From positions 1-40,147 of the forward strand of contig REEM01000097.1 in the NCBI GenBank assembly GCA_007695055.1: a stretch of 40,147 bases of DNA, given 5' to 3'. Positions 8,304-16,366 of the stretch are shown piece by piece (position 1 is the first letter of the stretch; each line of letters starts with the position of its first letter). This DNA is from Spirochaetaceae bacterium. Lineage in GTDB: Bacteria > Spirochaetota > Spirochaetia > DSM-27196 > SLAA01. The position numbers were made by a program, and so were the translations under genes. Under the pieces are notes generated by a model, which was not told the origin of the DNA, ran no database searches, and saw only the letters and a program-made list of their open reading frames with translations.

Positions 8304-8501
8304 ATGCTATCACTTGGATCAGAGAGGTATTGATGAAAGCTTCGGTAACTATGATGCTCCTGTTCCGGGTATCCACCCAGTAACAGCCGTTTTTCGGCCA
8401 TTGCTTCGGACCCCGCAGAGCTTCCTCGCACACATTTTCCCGCTCACTGAACAGGACATCAAACTACGCCGCGAGAGACTAAACGTTTCGAGGCAATACC
8501 T

Positions 8502-8900
8502 ATGTCCAGACAACAAGAATCATCTCCGACACACAGCGAAGGTTTCGTCTGCATTCAGTGTGGACGTCCCGTTCCCCCGACTCAGAACGGTACGGCACAC
8601 CGCAACCACTGTCCCCACTGCTTAACGAGCAGACATGTCGATATACGCCCAGGTGACCGCCGTGCCGGTTGCCGCAGCAGTATGAGTCCAATTGCGGTGA
8701 GCGTAACCGGCAAGACTGAGTGGAGCATTATTCACCGTTGCGACCGCTGCGGCATCATGAAGTCTAACCGCATTGCGGGTGATGATGATGAGGCGGTACT
8801 GCTAGCACTCGCGGTGGGTCCGCTGTCCCGACTGCCATTCCCAGTGGAGTCTATCTCCCAATCCAAGCGCGCTTCGGAGCGCGGCAGAGGTGGGGTATGA
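8502..8900 (+). CDS. RNHCP-domain zinc-ribbon protein
   Basis: 132 residues. The family name motif is visible as RNHCP (34-38), within a set of paired cysteines: CIQC (17-20), CPHC (37-40), a Cys after PGDRRAG, and CDRC (80-83), then SNRIAGDDDE. These form a zinc ribbon or knuckle. Function is not established, but such proteins are short, cytosolic and likely bind nucleic acid. The stop codon overlaps the rsgA start by 4 nt (ATGA), so the two are translated together, which points to a ribosome or RNA role. The C-terminus (about 105-132) is basic and Ser/Arg rich. No strong ribosome site precedes ATG 8502. Confidence 0.85.
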   Translation: MSRQQESSPTHSEGFVCIQCGRPVPPTQNGTAHRNHCPHCLTSRHVDIRPGDRRAGCRSSMSPIAVSVTGKTEWSIIHRCDRCGIMKSNRIAGDDDEAVLLALAVGPLSRLPFPVESISQSKRASERGRGGV

Positions 8901-9946
8901 ATGCCAATACCCCCTTTGTTCCGGCCCGCGTGGTTGAACAGCAGCACCATTACTATACTGTAGCCGCTCCGGACGGCATCCACATGGCCGCAAGGGTTTC
9001 GGGCGCGTTTGAGTACCGCGTTGCAAGCCGCAGCGAGTATCCGAGCATTGGTGACGCGGTACTGGTTGAAAGGGCCAAGTCCCTTGATAGCCAGGCCGCA
9101 GGTAGTAACACCGCTCTTATCCAACAGGTGCTACCCCGCGCCAGTGTGCTCCAACGGCTAAACCCTGGTGGCAGTACCGAGTCTCAGGCAATTGCGGCAA
9201 ATGTTGATGTAGCGTTGGTGGTACTGGCCCTTGACGGTGGCCGGGCCTTCACTGCAGGTTTGCTGCTTCGCCTGCTCACAACGGTGTACGCGGGCGGTAT
9301 CCGCCCTGTGGTTGTACTGAACAAGTGCGACTGCGCAGAGGAGCAAATTATACAGCAGGTGACAAGCACGGCTCATGAGAACGCCCCGGAGGTGTCGGTG
9401 CATGTGGTAAGCGCCCACACCGGGGCCGGGCTACCGGGCCTATGCAAGGAGTGGTCGGCCAATCAGACGGTATGCCTGTTAGGCGCCTCCGGGGTCGGGA
9501 AGTCCAGTTTGCTCAACGCGCTTGCAGGTCGGCAGCTGGAACGGGAGGGGGCGGTGCGCGCCGACCACCGCGGCCGACACACCACGACTCACAAAAAGCT
9601 CTACCCCCTAGCTGACGGGAGCTCACTCATAGATCTGCCCGGGATCAGGGAGTTACAGTTGTGGGCCAATGAAGATGCGGTAACAGATAGCTTCCCGGAA
9701 ATTGCTGAGCTATCCATGGACTGCCGCTTTGACGACTGCAGTCACACCGGTGAGCCCGGGTGCGCCGTGCAGGACGCTTTGTCCTCTGGCATGCTAAGCC
9801 CGGAGCGCTATGACCGTTACCTTGAACTGCAGCGCGAAGCTGCGTATGTGCGGCGCAGGGTCGACCAACGCGCGCAGGCAGAGGAGCAACGGAGATGGAA
9901 GCAGATCAGCCGTGACCAACGGAGCTTCCGGCGGAGAGGGACTTGA
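8897..9946 (+). CDS. rsgA: Ribosome small-subunit maturation GTPase RsgA
   Basis: 349 residues, circularly permuted GTPase that checks late 30S assembly. Order of parts: N-terminal OB fold (about 1-90), G4 NKCD (142-145), G1 GASGVGKS (196-203), switch region RHTTTHKKL (227-235), G3 DLPG (246-249), and a C-terminal zinc finger with C276, C281, H283 and C289. G4 preceding G1 is the expected permuted order. Residues 300-349 form a basic helical tail that probably contacts rRNA. Coupled to the RNHCP gene by a 4-nt overlap. GTPase activity should be strongly stimulated by the 30S subunit. Confidence 0.96.
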   Translation: MNANTPFVPARVVEQQHHYYTVAAPDGIHMAARVSGAFEYRVASRSEYPSIGDAVLVERAKSLDSQAAGSNTALIQQVLPRASVLQRLNPGGSTESQAIAANVDVALVVLALDGGRAFTAGLLLRLLTTVYAGGIRPVVVLNKCDCAEEQIIQQVTSTAHENAPEVSVHVVSAHTGAGLPGLCKEWSANQTVCLLGASGVGKSSLLNALAGRQLEREGAVRADHRGRHTTTHKKLYPLADGSSLIDLPGIRELQLWANEDAVTDSFPEIAELSMDCRFDDCSHTGEPGCAVQDALSSGMLSPERYDRYLELQREAAYVRRRVDQRAQAEEQRRWKQISRDQRSFRRRGT

Positions 9947-9951
9947 GCGGT

Positions 9952-9970
9952 CCGCGGCGTCACGCCGCGG
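9952..9970. terminator. GC-rich hairpin between convergent rsgA and ankyrin genes
   Basis: CCGCGGCG / CGCCGCGG forms a perfect 8-bp stem with loop TCA, 6 nt after the rsgA stop and 35 nt after the stop of the opposing gene. No U-tract follows on either strand, so it may only slow RNA polymerase or protect 3' ends. Confidence 0.4.
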
Positions 9971-10004
9971 CCCCACAACAATCATGGGAAGCAGGCCGTG
10001 CTGC

Positions 10005-10427
10005 CTACTGCGGATTAGCCTGCATCGCCGAGCGAACCATCTCAAGAATCTCGGGGTGGTCTTCAGCAAGCACTCGCGCATCGTAACCGAAAATATTTTC
10101 CACGTAGAGGTCGGCGCCCTGCGAAATAAGATATTCCACAACGTCGGCATGACCTCGCTCGGCTGCCCGCATGAGCGCAGTCTCACTGTACATGGTTGTC
10201 TCGTTGATGTCGGCGCCAGCTTGTACCATCTCACGGACCAAATTGAGATCCCCGTCCGACGCAGCATTGGTTAGACTCGTACCAAACATCTCGCGAATAT
10301 CGACGGACTCAGGAACAGTGGGCGCTGCCGGTGCGTCCTCGGGCGGCGCTGCTGGCGCATCGGCACCACAACTCATGAACGCGACAAGACACAAACAGAC
10401 ACATCCAACATACGCAAGGGTTTTCAC
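10005..10427 (-). CDS. Ankyrin-repeat lipoprotein
   Basis: 140 residues from GTG 10427, chosen because AGGAGG stands 6 nt before it; the longer frame would bury the signal peptide. Lipoprotein signal: VKTLAYVGCVCLCLVAFMS followed by Cys (lipobox FMS-C). A Pro/Ala linker (APAAPPEDAPAAPTVP) follows, then two to three ankyrin repeats (about 50-135): TNAASDGDLNLVREMVQAGADIN and ALMRAAERGHADVVEYLISQGADL. Predicted membrane-anchored protein-protein adaptor in the periplasm or on the surface. The unknown exported protein ends 29 nt upstream, so the two are probably one operon. Confidence 0.82.
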   Translation of the reverse strand: MKTLAYVGCVCLCLVAFMSCGADAPAAPPEDAPAAPTVPESVDIREMFGTSLTNAASDGDLNLVREMVQAGADINETTMYSETALMRAAERGHADVVEYLISQGADLYVENIFGYDARVLAEDHPEILEMVRSAMQANPQ

Positions 10428-10456
10428 TTCCAGCCTCCTGTTAGTCACTACAGAGG

Positions 10457-11116
10457 CTACCACTCTCGTGGTAAGCCCCATTCTTCCTCACTCACCTCGG
10501 CGAGCACCGTCGTTCTCAACTCGGTAATGCCCACGATACCTGGGTTTGCGGTATAGGGGCTTTGATAATCTCCAAAGTACTGGTGAAACAGGGGCGATGT
10601 TTCGAGCATTGCTGGCTCGGCGTCGACAGGCCGCACCTCGCCACTGTGGGGGTCAACAATAAAGACATCGTGCACAAACCCTTGATCCGTGGAGTAGCCA
10701 CTTATATACGAGAACACAATGCCTGCGTCGCTGCGGGTGAACCTGCTCGACTGGATGCTGGTTCTGTACCCAACCTCGTCCCGAAGGACCGCACGCTGCT
10801 GCAGTCGACTGTGAGTCGCATTGTAGGTGTAGAGGAATATCTTGTGAAAATACACACGCGCGGGTCGTTCAATGGGCATAATGAACCATACTGGACGCCT
10901 GGGCTTGGCTACTCGGTACTCAACAATGAAGTAGTAGATATTGGTCTCTTGATCATGAAAGCCATACGAGTGAGTTCGCCTATAGTTCACCTTGGTTCCA
11001 CGAGCATGAGCTGGCAGAGCGAGACTGAATAGACCGCCTGCAGCCGCAACGAGAACCAGAGTCCTAAGCAGGCCTGAGTATCGGCATCTGCGATACAGCA
11101 TGCCCCATAGTACCAC
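10457..11116 (-). CDS. Exported protein of unknown function
   Basis: 219 residues from GTG 11116, or 214 from ATG 11101; neither has a good ribosome site. An N-terminal basic stretch and hydrophobic core ending LPAHARG make a signal peptide. The mature part is rich in Tyr, Phe and Arg with strand-like alternation (ETNIYYFIVEYRV, GIVFSYISGYS, VHDVFIVDPHSGEVRPVD), suggesting a beta-sandwich or WD/TolB-like single module. I do not recognise a family. It is followed after 29 nt by the ankyrin lipoprotein and the pair may act together in the envelope. Confidence 0.7.
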   Translation of the reverse strand: MVLWGMLYRRCRYSGLLRTLVLVAAAGGLFSLALPAHARGTKVNYRRTHSYGFHDQETNIYYFIVEYRVAKPRRPVWFIMPIERPARVYFHKIFLYTYNATHSRLQQRAVLRDEVGYRTSIQSSRFTRSDAGIVFSYISGYSTDQGFVHDVFIVDPHSGEVRPVDAEPAMLETSPLFHQYFGDYQSPYTANPGIVGITELRTTVLAEVSEEEWGLPREW

Positions 11117-11190
11117 GGCTTTTTGCCAAGCGGGGAAGGTGATTCAGCAACTTTTTATCCCTACCTTTACCTCCTCACTCACTCACGACT

Positions 11191-11988
11191 ATGATCCAGG
11201 TAATGAGTACACCTAAGACACAGACGCTTAAGCTCACCCTTGCCTACAACGGTGCGCGGTTCAAGGGATGGCAGAAGGGCAACGGCCGGACCGTGCAGTC
11301 GACCCTGATAGAAATAATTGGCAAAGCGCTCCCGGAGGCGTCGCACGGTGAAGTCCCAGCGGATTACGAGCTACGCTTAGATGGCGCAGGCAGGACAGAT
11401 GCTGGGGTGCACGCCGAAGGACAGGTAGCGAGTGCGGTAGTTCCGGCCTCGGTGAATGCGCAGCTACTGTTTGAGAAAGTAAACCGGCACCTGCCAGCAG
11501 ATCTTGCGCTTGTTTCGCTGGAGGCGGCCGAGCAACGCTTTCATGCCCGGTACAGGGCGTTGGCCAAAACCTACCGCTACACCGTGGTGGACGGACCGGT
11601 GGGAGACCCGTTTCTGCACGGCCGGGCATGGCGGTATGCGGAGCTGCTGGACCTTGACCGCATGAGGGCTGCCGCCGAGGTGTTCCTAGGGCAGCAGGAC
11701 TTCTCAGCATTTACCTCTGATAGACCAAAGCCAAACAAGGAGAGAAGGATCTTCTCCATTGATATTTCGCGCACCCGCACAGCGGTTGTCAGCCCCGTTG
11801 AGATCCTGGTGCGCGGTGACGGGTTTCTCTGGCGACAAGTGCGAATTATGGCCGCGACCATTGTCGCGGCAGGTGCACAGGAACTCTCACCCCCAGACAT
11901 TCAGCAGATGCTTGCATCACGCACCCGCTCTCAGGCGCCAGCCCCGGCGCCCTCATGTGGTTTGACGCTTGTCTCAGTGGAATATTAG
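11191..11988 (+). CDS. truA: tRNA pseudouridine(38-40) synthase TruA
   Basis: 265 residues, usual length. Converts uridines 38-40 of the anticodon arm to pseudouridine. Family motifs: LAYNGARFKGWQ (17-28), the catalytic loop GRTDAGVHA with D70 as nucleophile, FHARYRALAKTYRY, FSAFTS and a C-terminal FLWRQVRIM. ATG 11203 (MSTPK) is an alternative start; ribosome sites are weak for both. It converges on tctA with only 13 nt between the stops and no clear terminator between them. Confidence 0.95.
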   Translation: MIQVMSTPKTQTLKLTLAYNGARFKGWQKGNGRTVQSTLIEIIGKALPEASHGEVPADYELRLDGAGRTDAGVHAEGQVASAVVPASVNAQLLFEKVNRHLPADLALVSLEAAEQRFHARYRALAKTYRYTVVDGPVGDPFLHGRAWRYAELLDLDRMRAAAEVFLGQQDFSAFTSDRPKPNKERRIFSIDISRTRTAVVSPVEILVRGDGFLWRQVRIMAATIVAAGAQELSPPDIQQMLASRTRSQAPAPAPSCGLTLVSVEY

Positions 11989-12001
11989 GGCCCGCGCGCG
12001 C

Positions 12002-13507
12002 CTACGGCTCATTCCTCTTTGCTGCGTATTTGCTTAGCAACCGGCGGAGCAGACCAAGAATTGGCCCTCCAAACAGTGTGATAAAGAGCGCAATGGCCAG
12101 AACGGAACTCACCGGACGCGTGAGAAAGGGTAGAAAGTCGCCCTGGGTGCGCACGAGACCGACGCGCAAGTTGCGCTCTACCATGGGGCCAAGTATGAGA
12201 CCTAGTATGAGTGGCGGAAGGGGGACATCGTTCTTCTCTAGGTAGAACCCAATTATGCCAAACGCGATCATTATGTAGATGTCAAAGATGCTGTTCTGCA
12301 GCGCAAAGGATCCTACAATTGAGAACATTAATACAATGACAATGACGGCGTTCCGTGGGAGCTGTAGAATGCGGCCAAAGGCCTTAATGCCCAGCAAACC
12401 TACGCCAATAAGCATGAACTGCGTGAGTACTGCAATAAGGAATATTCCATTCACCAGCTCCCTGCTCTGTTCGAATATAAGCGGGCCGGGTCGCAAGCCG
12501 TACATCAACATGGCTCCAACCACTATTGCAGTAATTGAGTCGCCCGGTACGCCAAATACCAGCGCCGGGATCCACGCTCCGGCAAGCCCAGCGTTGTTGG
12601 CGCTTGTCGGAGCTATAACGCCCTCATCCGCTCCGGTTCCAAACTTATCCGGATTGCGCGAGAACTTCTTGGCCATACCGTAGGATACCCAGGCGGCTAT
12701 ATCTGCCCCTGCGCCGGGAAGAGCTCCAATGACGGTGCCTATACCGCCTGATCGCAACACGGTGAACTTGTGGCGCCATACTACCGGGAGAGCCTTCCGC
12801 AGTGAGATTTTCACGGCCGACGCTATGGAAGGCTGCCTCAGAGCGTCGCGATTGGACACCAACTTGAGCACCTCTGACAGTCCAAAAAGACCAATCATAG
12901 CGGGAATGAAGCCGACACCACTGAGGAGATCAAGTTGCCCAAAGGTAAATCGTGGATGCCCGGTGGTAACATCCATTCCTACCGTTGAGACCAGCAGCCC
13001 AAAACAAGCCGCAATAATTCCCCGAAAAGTATTTCCCTTACTGACCACCGCACTCATGCTGAGGCCAAAGAGACCAAGCCAGAAATACTCGGCGCTGCTG
13101 AAGCGTAGCGCGAGCTGGGCAAGTGGAGGGGCTACAAAGATGAGGATACCAACGCCCATCAGTCCGCCTAAGGCCGAACAAATAAGGTCAAGCGTGAGTG
13201 CATAACCACCTTTACCTTGCAGGGTAAGTTGGTAGCCGTCCAGGGTTGCAGCGCTGGATGCGGGCGTACCGGGAATGCGCAGGAAGGTTGCAGGAATATC
13301 ACCGGCAAAGATGGCGGTAAAGGTTGCTCCAATAATCATTGCCAGGCCAGCCAGTGGGGACATGTAGTAGCTAATGGGCACAATGAGGGCCGTGGCCATG
13401 GTGGCCGTCAGGCCTGGTGTCGCACCGGCAAATATTCCAAAAAGCATTGCCATGAACCAGGGGAACAAGATACTTGGATGCATGACCTGCACGAACAACT
13501 CAACCAT
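12002..13507 (-). CDS. tctA: Tripartite tricarboxylate transporter large permease TctA
   Basis: 501 residues, about 12 transmembrane helices. The family signature is clear: FAGATPGLTATMATALIVPISYYMSP near the N-terminus, GDIPATFLRIPGTPASSAATLDGYQL, and later GALPGAGADIAAWVSYGMAKKFSRNPDKFGTGADEGVIAPTSANNA, with GVPGDSITAIVVGAM. It is the translocating subunit of a secondary, ion-coupled importer for carboxylic acids. It sits downstream of tctC and tctB in the standard C-B-A order. The neighbouring kdgK-eda genes suggest a sugar acid rather than citrate as substrate; this is inference. Confidence 0.95.
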   Translation of the reverse strand: MVELFVQVMHPSILFPWFMAMLFGIFAGATPGLTATMATALIVPISYYMSPLAGLAMIIGATFTAIFAGDIPATFLRIPGTPASSAATLDGYQLTLQGKGGYALTLDLICSALGGLMGVGILIFVAPPLAQLALRFSSAEYFWLGLFGLSMSAVVSKGNTFRGIIAACFGLLVSTVGMDVTTGHPRFTFGQLDLLSGVGFIPAMIGLFGLSEVLKLVSNRDALRQPSIASAVKISLRKALPVVWRHKFTVLRSGGIGTVIGALPGAGADIAAWVSYGMAKKFSRNPDKFGTGADEGVIAPTSANNAGLAGAWIPALVFGVPGDSITAIVVGAMLMYGLRPGPLIFEQSRELVNGIFLIAVLTQFMLIGVGLLGIKAFGRILQLPRNAVIVIVLMFSIVGSFALQNSIFDIYIMIAFGIIGFYLEKNDVPLPPLILGLILGPMVERNLRVGLVRTQGDFLPFLTRPVSSVLAIALFITLFGGPILGLLRRLLSKYAAKRNEP

Positions 13508-13525
13508 CTAACTGCTCCTCACGGT

Positions 13526-14155
13526 TCAAAACGGTAATGACAGGATTCCTCTCGGCAGAGGCACCCGAAACGCAGACACAAATATGAAGGCAATAATGAC
13601 TACTAATGCTACCGACAGCAGTACAGCAGGAACTGGCCTAGCTTTGAGCCGAAGCAAGATGAGCAAGGAAAAGGCAAATCCGGTAAGGAGAAAGCCCAAG
13701 GAGGGCAGAATAAGAACAAAAACCAGCAGCGCCCCCAGAAGCAATGCCACACTTTGATTTCCCCAGTTTCTTGCTACCCGCTCAATACGAGACCATAGCC
13801 GGAAGCTTACAGTCGATATCGTCGTCGCTTCACTTCGAGGGTCAGCTTGGTCACCGCACCCTGATGCGTGTCGTCGTCGACAGGATATATAGCGCAGGAG
13901 CTCGACCACACTGGCTACGCAGAAGAACACCCCCAACATGGTTGGAAAGTACTGCGGCCCGGGGAGGCGTTGTCCGCGTTGAATGAAGACAGGCAGTTGT
14001 GAGGAAAAATACAGTGTTGTCACACCAATAAGAAGCAAGAGAATAGGGAAGTTAAGGGAGTACTTTCGCGTGTCAGATGTGCTTGGCTGTGACAGGGTCT
14101 CGCTCTGATCCTGGTTGCTCGAACTTTCGTTCACGTTCTGCTTGTCGTCGTTCAT
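13526..14155 (-). CDS. tctB: Tripartite tricarboxylate transporter small permease TctB
   Basis: 209 residues from ATG 14155 (MNDDKQ), with AGGCGG about 10 nt before; the frame is open to 14209 but that extension has no support. A hydrophilic Ser/Asp/Gln-rich N-terminal tail of about 35 residues, longer than usual, precedes four transmembrane helices (FPILLLLIGVTTLYF; MLGVFFCVASVVELLR; SVALLLGALLVFVLIL; VLLSVALVVIIAFIFVS) with RGQRLPGPQYFPTMLG in the first periplasmic loop as in TctB proteins. A charged cytosolic stretch (about 110-140) separates helices 2 and 3. Gap of 18 nt to tctA. Confidence 0.88.
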   Translation of the reverse strand: MNDDKQNVNESSSNQDQSETLSQPSTSDTRKYSLNFPILLLLIGVTTLYFSSQLPVFIQRGQRLPGPQYFPTMLGVFFCVASVVELLRYISCRRRHASGCGDQADPRSEATTISTVSFRLWSRIERVARNWGNQSVALLLGALLVFVLILPSLGFLLTGFAFSLLILLRLKARPVPAVLLSVALVVIIAFIFVSAFRVPLPRGILSLPF

Positions 14156-14241
14156 CACACCGCCTATAGAATATGGAAGGGGTGCACCACACTCGGTGAC
14201 ACACCCCAAACACCATTACTTAATCATGATTCAGCAGCTTA

Positions 14242-15228
14242 TCAGAACCCAATCTCGCGAATGATTGTCTGCCATGTGTAGTGTTCGTTCTCTACAAACT
14301 CGGCATATTCATCCCCAAGTCTCAGTCGAATACCAAATCCAGCGTCGGCCATAAAGTTTTCAAACTCGGTCGATCTAGCAATTTTCTCACCGGCCTCAAC
14401 AAGCACCTGCCGGACATTCTCAGGCGTGCCAGCAGGAACGGCAAAGCCGCGCCAGGTACCGCCGGACCAGTCAATGCCCTGCTCTTTGAGCGTCGGCACA
14501 TCCGGGAAGGCAGGATTCCGCTGGTCGGACATTACCGCGAGTGCGCGGAGGTTACCAGCCTCAAGTTGTGACTGAGCCTCAGGAAGGCTGTTGGTAATAA
14601 CGTCTACATGGCCACCAAGAAGGTCGGTAATTGCAGGTGCGGCACCCTCGGAGGGAATCCACAAGGTGTCGTCAGGGTCAATACCGGCTTCAAGCAGCAT
14701 ACCTACACGTGCCAAGTCCCAAACGCCACCAACAGCAGTACCGGAGAAAGAAACCTGCCCCGGATTCGCTTCAATTGCGTCAAACAGGTCTTGAATGCTT
14801 TGGTAGGGTGAGTCCGCCCGCACAATAACACTGGCCGCGTCTTCATTCATTTGCAAGATGTAGTCATAGCCAGCATAGGTGAGGTCAGCCAGACCCATAC
14901 TCTGCAGGGTGGCCAACTCAAAGGTCACCATGGTAATGGTGTACCCGTCTGCCGCTGCGCGTGCACCTGCCGAGTGTCCAACCGCTCCACCGCCACCGGT
15001 GCGGTTCTCAACAACAAAGGGCACACCTAGTTCCTGCTGAAATGCATCGGCCCAGAATCGCGCAACACGGTCGGTACCGCCACCCGCGGCCCAGGGAACG
15101 GTTACACTTACTGTGCGACTTGGATACACCGCTTCGCGTTCGGCGCCGCCGCCTGCCCATACCGTACCAGCCGCAGCTACCAACAGCAGCGCGACGACAA
15201 GGGACACGATCATTGTTCGCTTGTTCAT
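14242..15228 (-). CDS. tctC: Tripartite tricarboxylate transporter solute-binding protein TctC (Bug family)
   Basis: 328 residues with signal peptide (MNKRTMIVSLVVALLLVAAAGTVWAG). The mature protein has the Bug-family signatures: YPSRTVSVTVPWAAGGGTDRVAR, VPFVVENRTGGGGAVG, DGYTITM, VGGVWDLARV and LRALAVMS with PDVPTLKEQG. These proteins capture carboxylates in the periplasm for the TctAB permease. Good ribosome site (AAGGAGAGG) before ATG 15228. First gene of the tctCBA operon, transcribed from the promoter at 15341-15369. The GGGAE segment after the signal cleavage has no Cys, so it is soluble, not a lipoprotein. Confidence 0.95.
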   Translation of the reverse strand: MNKRTMIVSLVVALLLVAAAGTVWAGGGAEREAVYPSRTVSVTVPWAAGGGTDRVARFWADAFQQELGVPFVVENRTGGGGAVGHSAGARAAADGYTITMVTFELATLQSMGLADLTYAGYDYILQMNEDAASVIVRADSPYQSIQDLFDAIEANPGQVSFSGTAVGGVWDLARVGMLLEAGIDPDDTLWIPSEGAAPAITDLLGGHVDVITNSLPEAQSQLEAGNLRALAVMSDQRNPAFPDVPTLKEQGIDWSGGTWRGFAVPAGTPENVRQVLVEAGEKIARSTEFENFMADAGFGIRLRLGDEYAEFVENEHYTWQTIIREIGF

Positions 15229-15291
15229 ACACCTCTCCTTTTTGTGTGAAACTCTACCTACTCACGGTAAATTGTTCTCGGGGCTGTGCTT

Positions 15292-15306
15292 CGTGTATGC
15301 TACACG
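15292..15306. promoter_or_regulatory. Perfect palindrome in the tct leader (operator candidate)
   Basis: CGTGTA-TGC-TACACG is a perfect 6-3-6 inverted repeat about 30 nt downstream of the expected tct start site and 64 nt before tctC. It could bind the divergent IclR-type regulator or another repressor. Confidence 0.35.
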
Positions 15307-15340
15307 CACACGCCTTTATGGGCAGCACACCCATTGAATC

Positions 15341-15369
15341 ATGGTAGAACCGTAAGTTGCAGCTGTCAA
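15341..15369 (-). promoter_or_regulatory. Sigma-70-type promoter of tctCBA
   Basis: On the minus strand TTGACA (15369-15364, perfect) is followed by a 17-bp spacer and TACCAT (15346-15341, four of six). Transcription starts near 15334, giving a leader of about 105 nt. The spacer contains the imperfect repeat GAAC-N5-GTTG. The iclR-like gene is transcribed away on the other strand. Confidence 0.65.
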
Positions 15370-15472
15370 TCAAGAAGGAACAGTGCTTTCTTTTGTTGTG
15401 TTATTATGAAGCCTTACGCGTTTAGTTCTGGCGTTGGGCCAGGTGCCATCACCGCATTTCGGAGAAAACGAC

Positions 15473-16366
15473 ATGCCTAAGAAATTGAAACACCACGTAG
15501 ACCACATAGAAGAAGAAGCACCGGAGGGTTCGGTACCTGCTGTGTCGCGCACAATGCAGATCCTTGAGCAGCTCTCAATGGCCGAAGGTATAGGGGTGAA
15601 CGAGATATCTCGTAGCCTGGGCCTGCACAAGAGCACCGTATTTCGTTTCCTCAGCAGCCTCCGGAACCTCCACTACGTACAGCAGGATCCAGTAACCGAG
15701 CAGTACAGGGCCACCATAAAGCTATTTGAGCTTGGTGCTCGGGTGGTACAGCAGATGGAATTTGTTCAGTATGCCAAGCAGGTCATGGAAACTCTCGCTG
15801 CCGAAACAGATGAAACTATACACCTTGCGGTTCTGGAGAACGACAAGCTAGTCTACCTCCACAAAATTGAGTCAACTCAAACCTTGCGCGTATTCATGAA
15901 GTCCAGGCCGGGCCAGACAGCGCCACTTCACTGCACCGGCTTGGGGAAATGTATGCTCGCGTTTTCACGGCCAGACCTCGTTGACACAATTGCCACAAAT
16001 CAGGCTCTCACCGGCTTCACACCCAAGACCCGCGTCACCGTCGCAGCCTTGGAACAGGATCTTGAGCAAACTCGCCAGTGCGGATACGCCAGGGACGACG
16101 AGGAACATGAGCCGGGCGTTAGCTGCATAGCGGCTCCTCTCCTACGCCCAGACGGCACAGTCATAGCCGCACTCAGTATCTCAATGCCTACAGCACGCGT
16201 CACCGACACCGTGACACAGCTCTATGCCGAGAAACTTCGGGCCGCTGCCCAGGAGGTACGCCGCCGCATGTCGGCGGCCGACACATCATTAACCGACAAC
16301 GACGTGTCGGCGGCCGACAGCTCAGCAGCGGCGGCCAGCTCGGAATCAGCGCACCACACGCCCTGA
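15473..16366 (+). CDS. IclR-family transcriptional regulator of the sugar-acid genes
   Basis: 297 residues from ATG 15473 (MPKKLK), preferred because GGAG lies 8 nt before it; the open frame extends to 15434. N-terminal winged helix (about 25-85: PAVSRTMQILEQLS, VNEISRSLGLHKSTVFRFLSSL), then the IclR effector-binding domain (about 100-270: TGLGKCMLAF, GYARDDEEHEPGVSCIAAPL, AALSISMP). The last 35 residues are an Ala/Ser/Asp-rich tail encoded partly by a repeated palindrome. Divergent from tctCBA and convergent with kdgK (21-nt 3' overlap). By position it is likely the KDG- or sugar-acid-responsive repressor of both operons; inference. Confidence 0.9.
   Translation: MPKKLKHHVDHIEEEAPEGSVPAVSRTMQILEQLSMAEGIGVNEISRSLGLHKSTVFRFLSSLRNLHYVQQDPVTEQYRATIKLFELGARVVQQMEFVQYAKQVMETLAAETDETIHLAVLENDKLVYLHKIESTQTLRVFMKSRPGQTAPLHCTGLGKCMLAFSRPDLVDTIATNQALTGFTPKTRVTVAALEQDLEQTRQCGYARDDEEHEPGVSCIAAPLLRPDGTVIAALSISMPTARVTDTVTQLYAEKLRAAAQEVRRRMSAADTSLTDNDVSAADSSAAAASSESAHHTP
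16269..16319. repeat. Two identical 15-bp palindromes inside the 3' end of the IclR gene
   Basis: TGTCGGCGGCCGACA occurs at 16269-16283 and 16305-16319, exactly 36 bp apart (12 codons), each a 7-1-7 inverted repeat. Both encode Ser-Ala-Ala-Asp in the protein tail. They can fold as hairpins in either transcript of this convergent pair. Confidence 0.7.

Noticed and set aside
8275-8625. 116-codon + strand frame overlapping the RNHCP gene start
   Set aside because: Its first codon coincides with the -35 box of the promoter, no later start has a ribosome site, and it runs through the RNHCP coding region in another frame. Some stretches look protein-like, so a blastx check would be fair.
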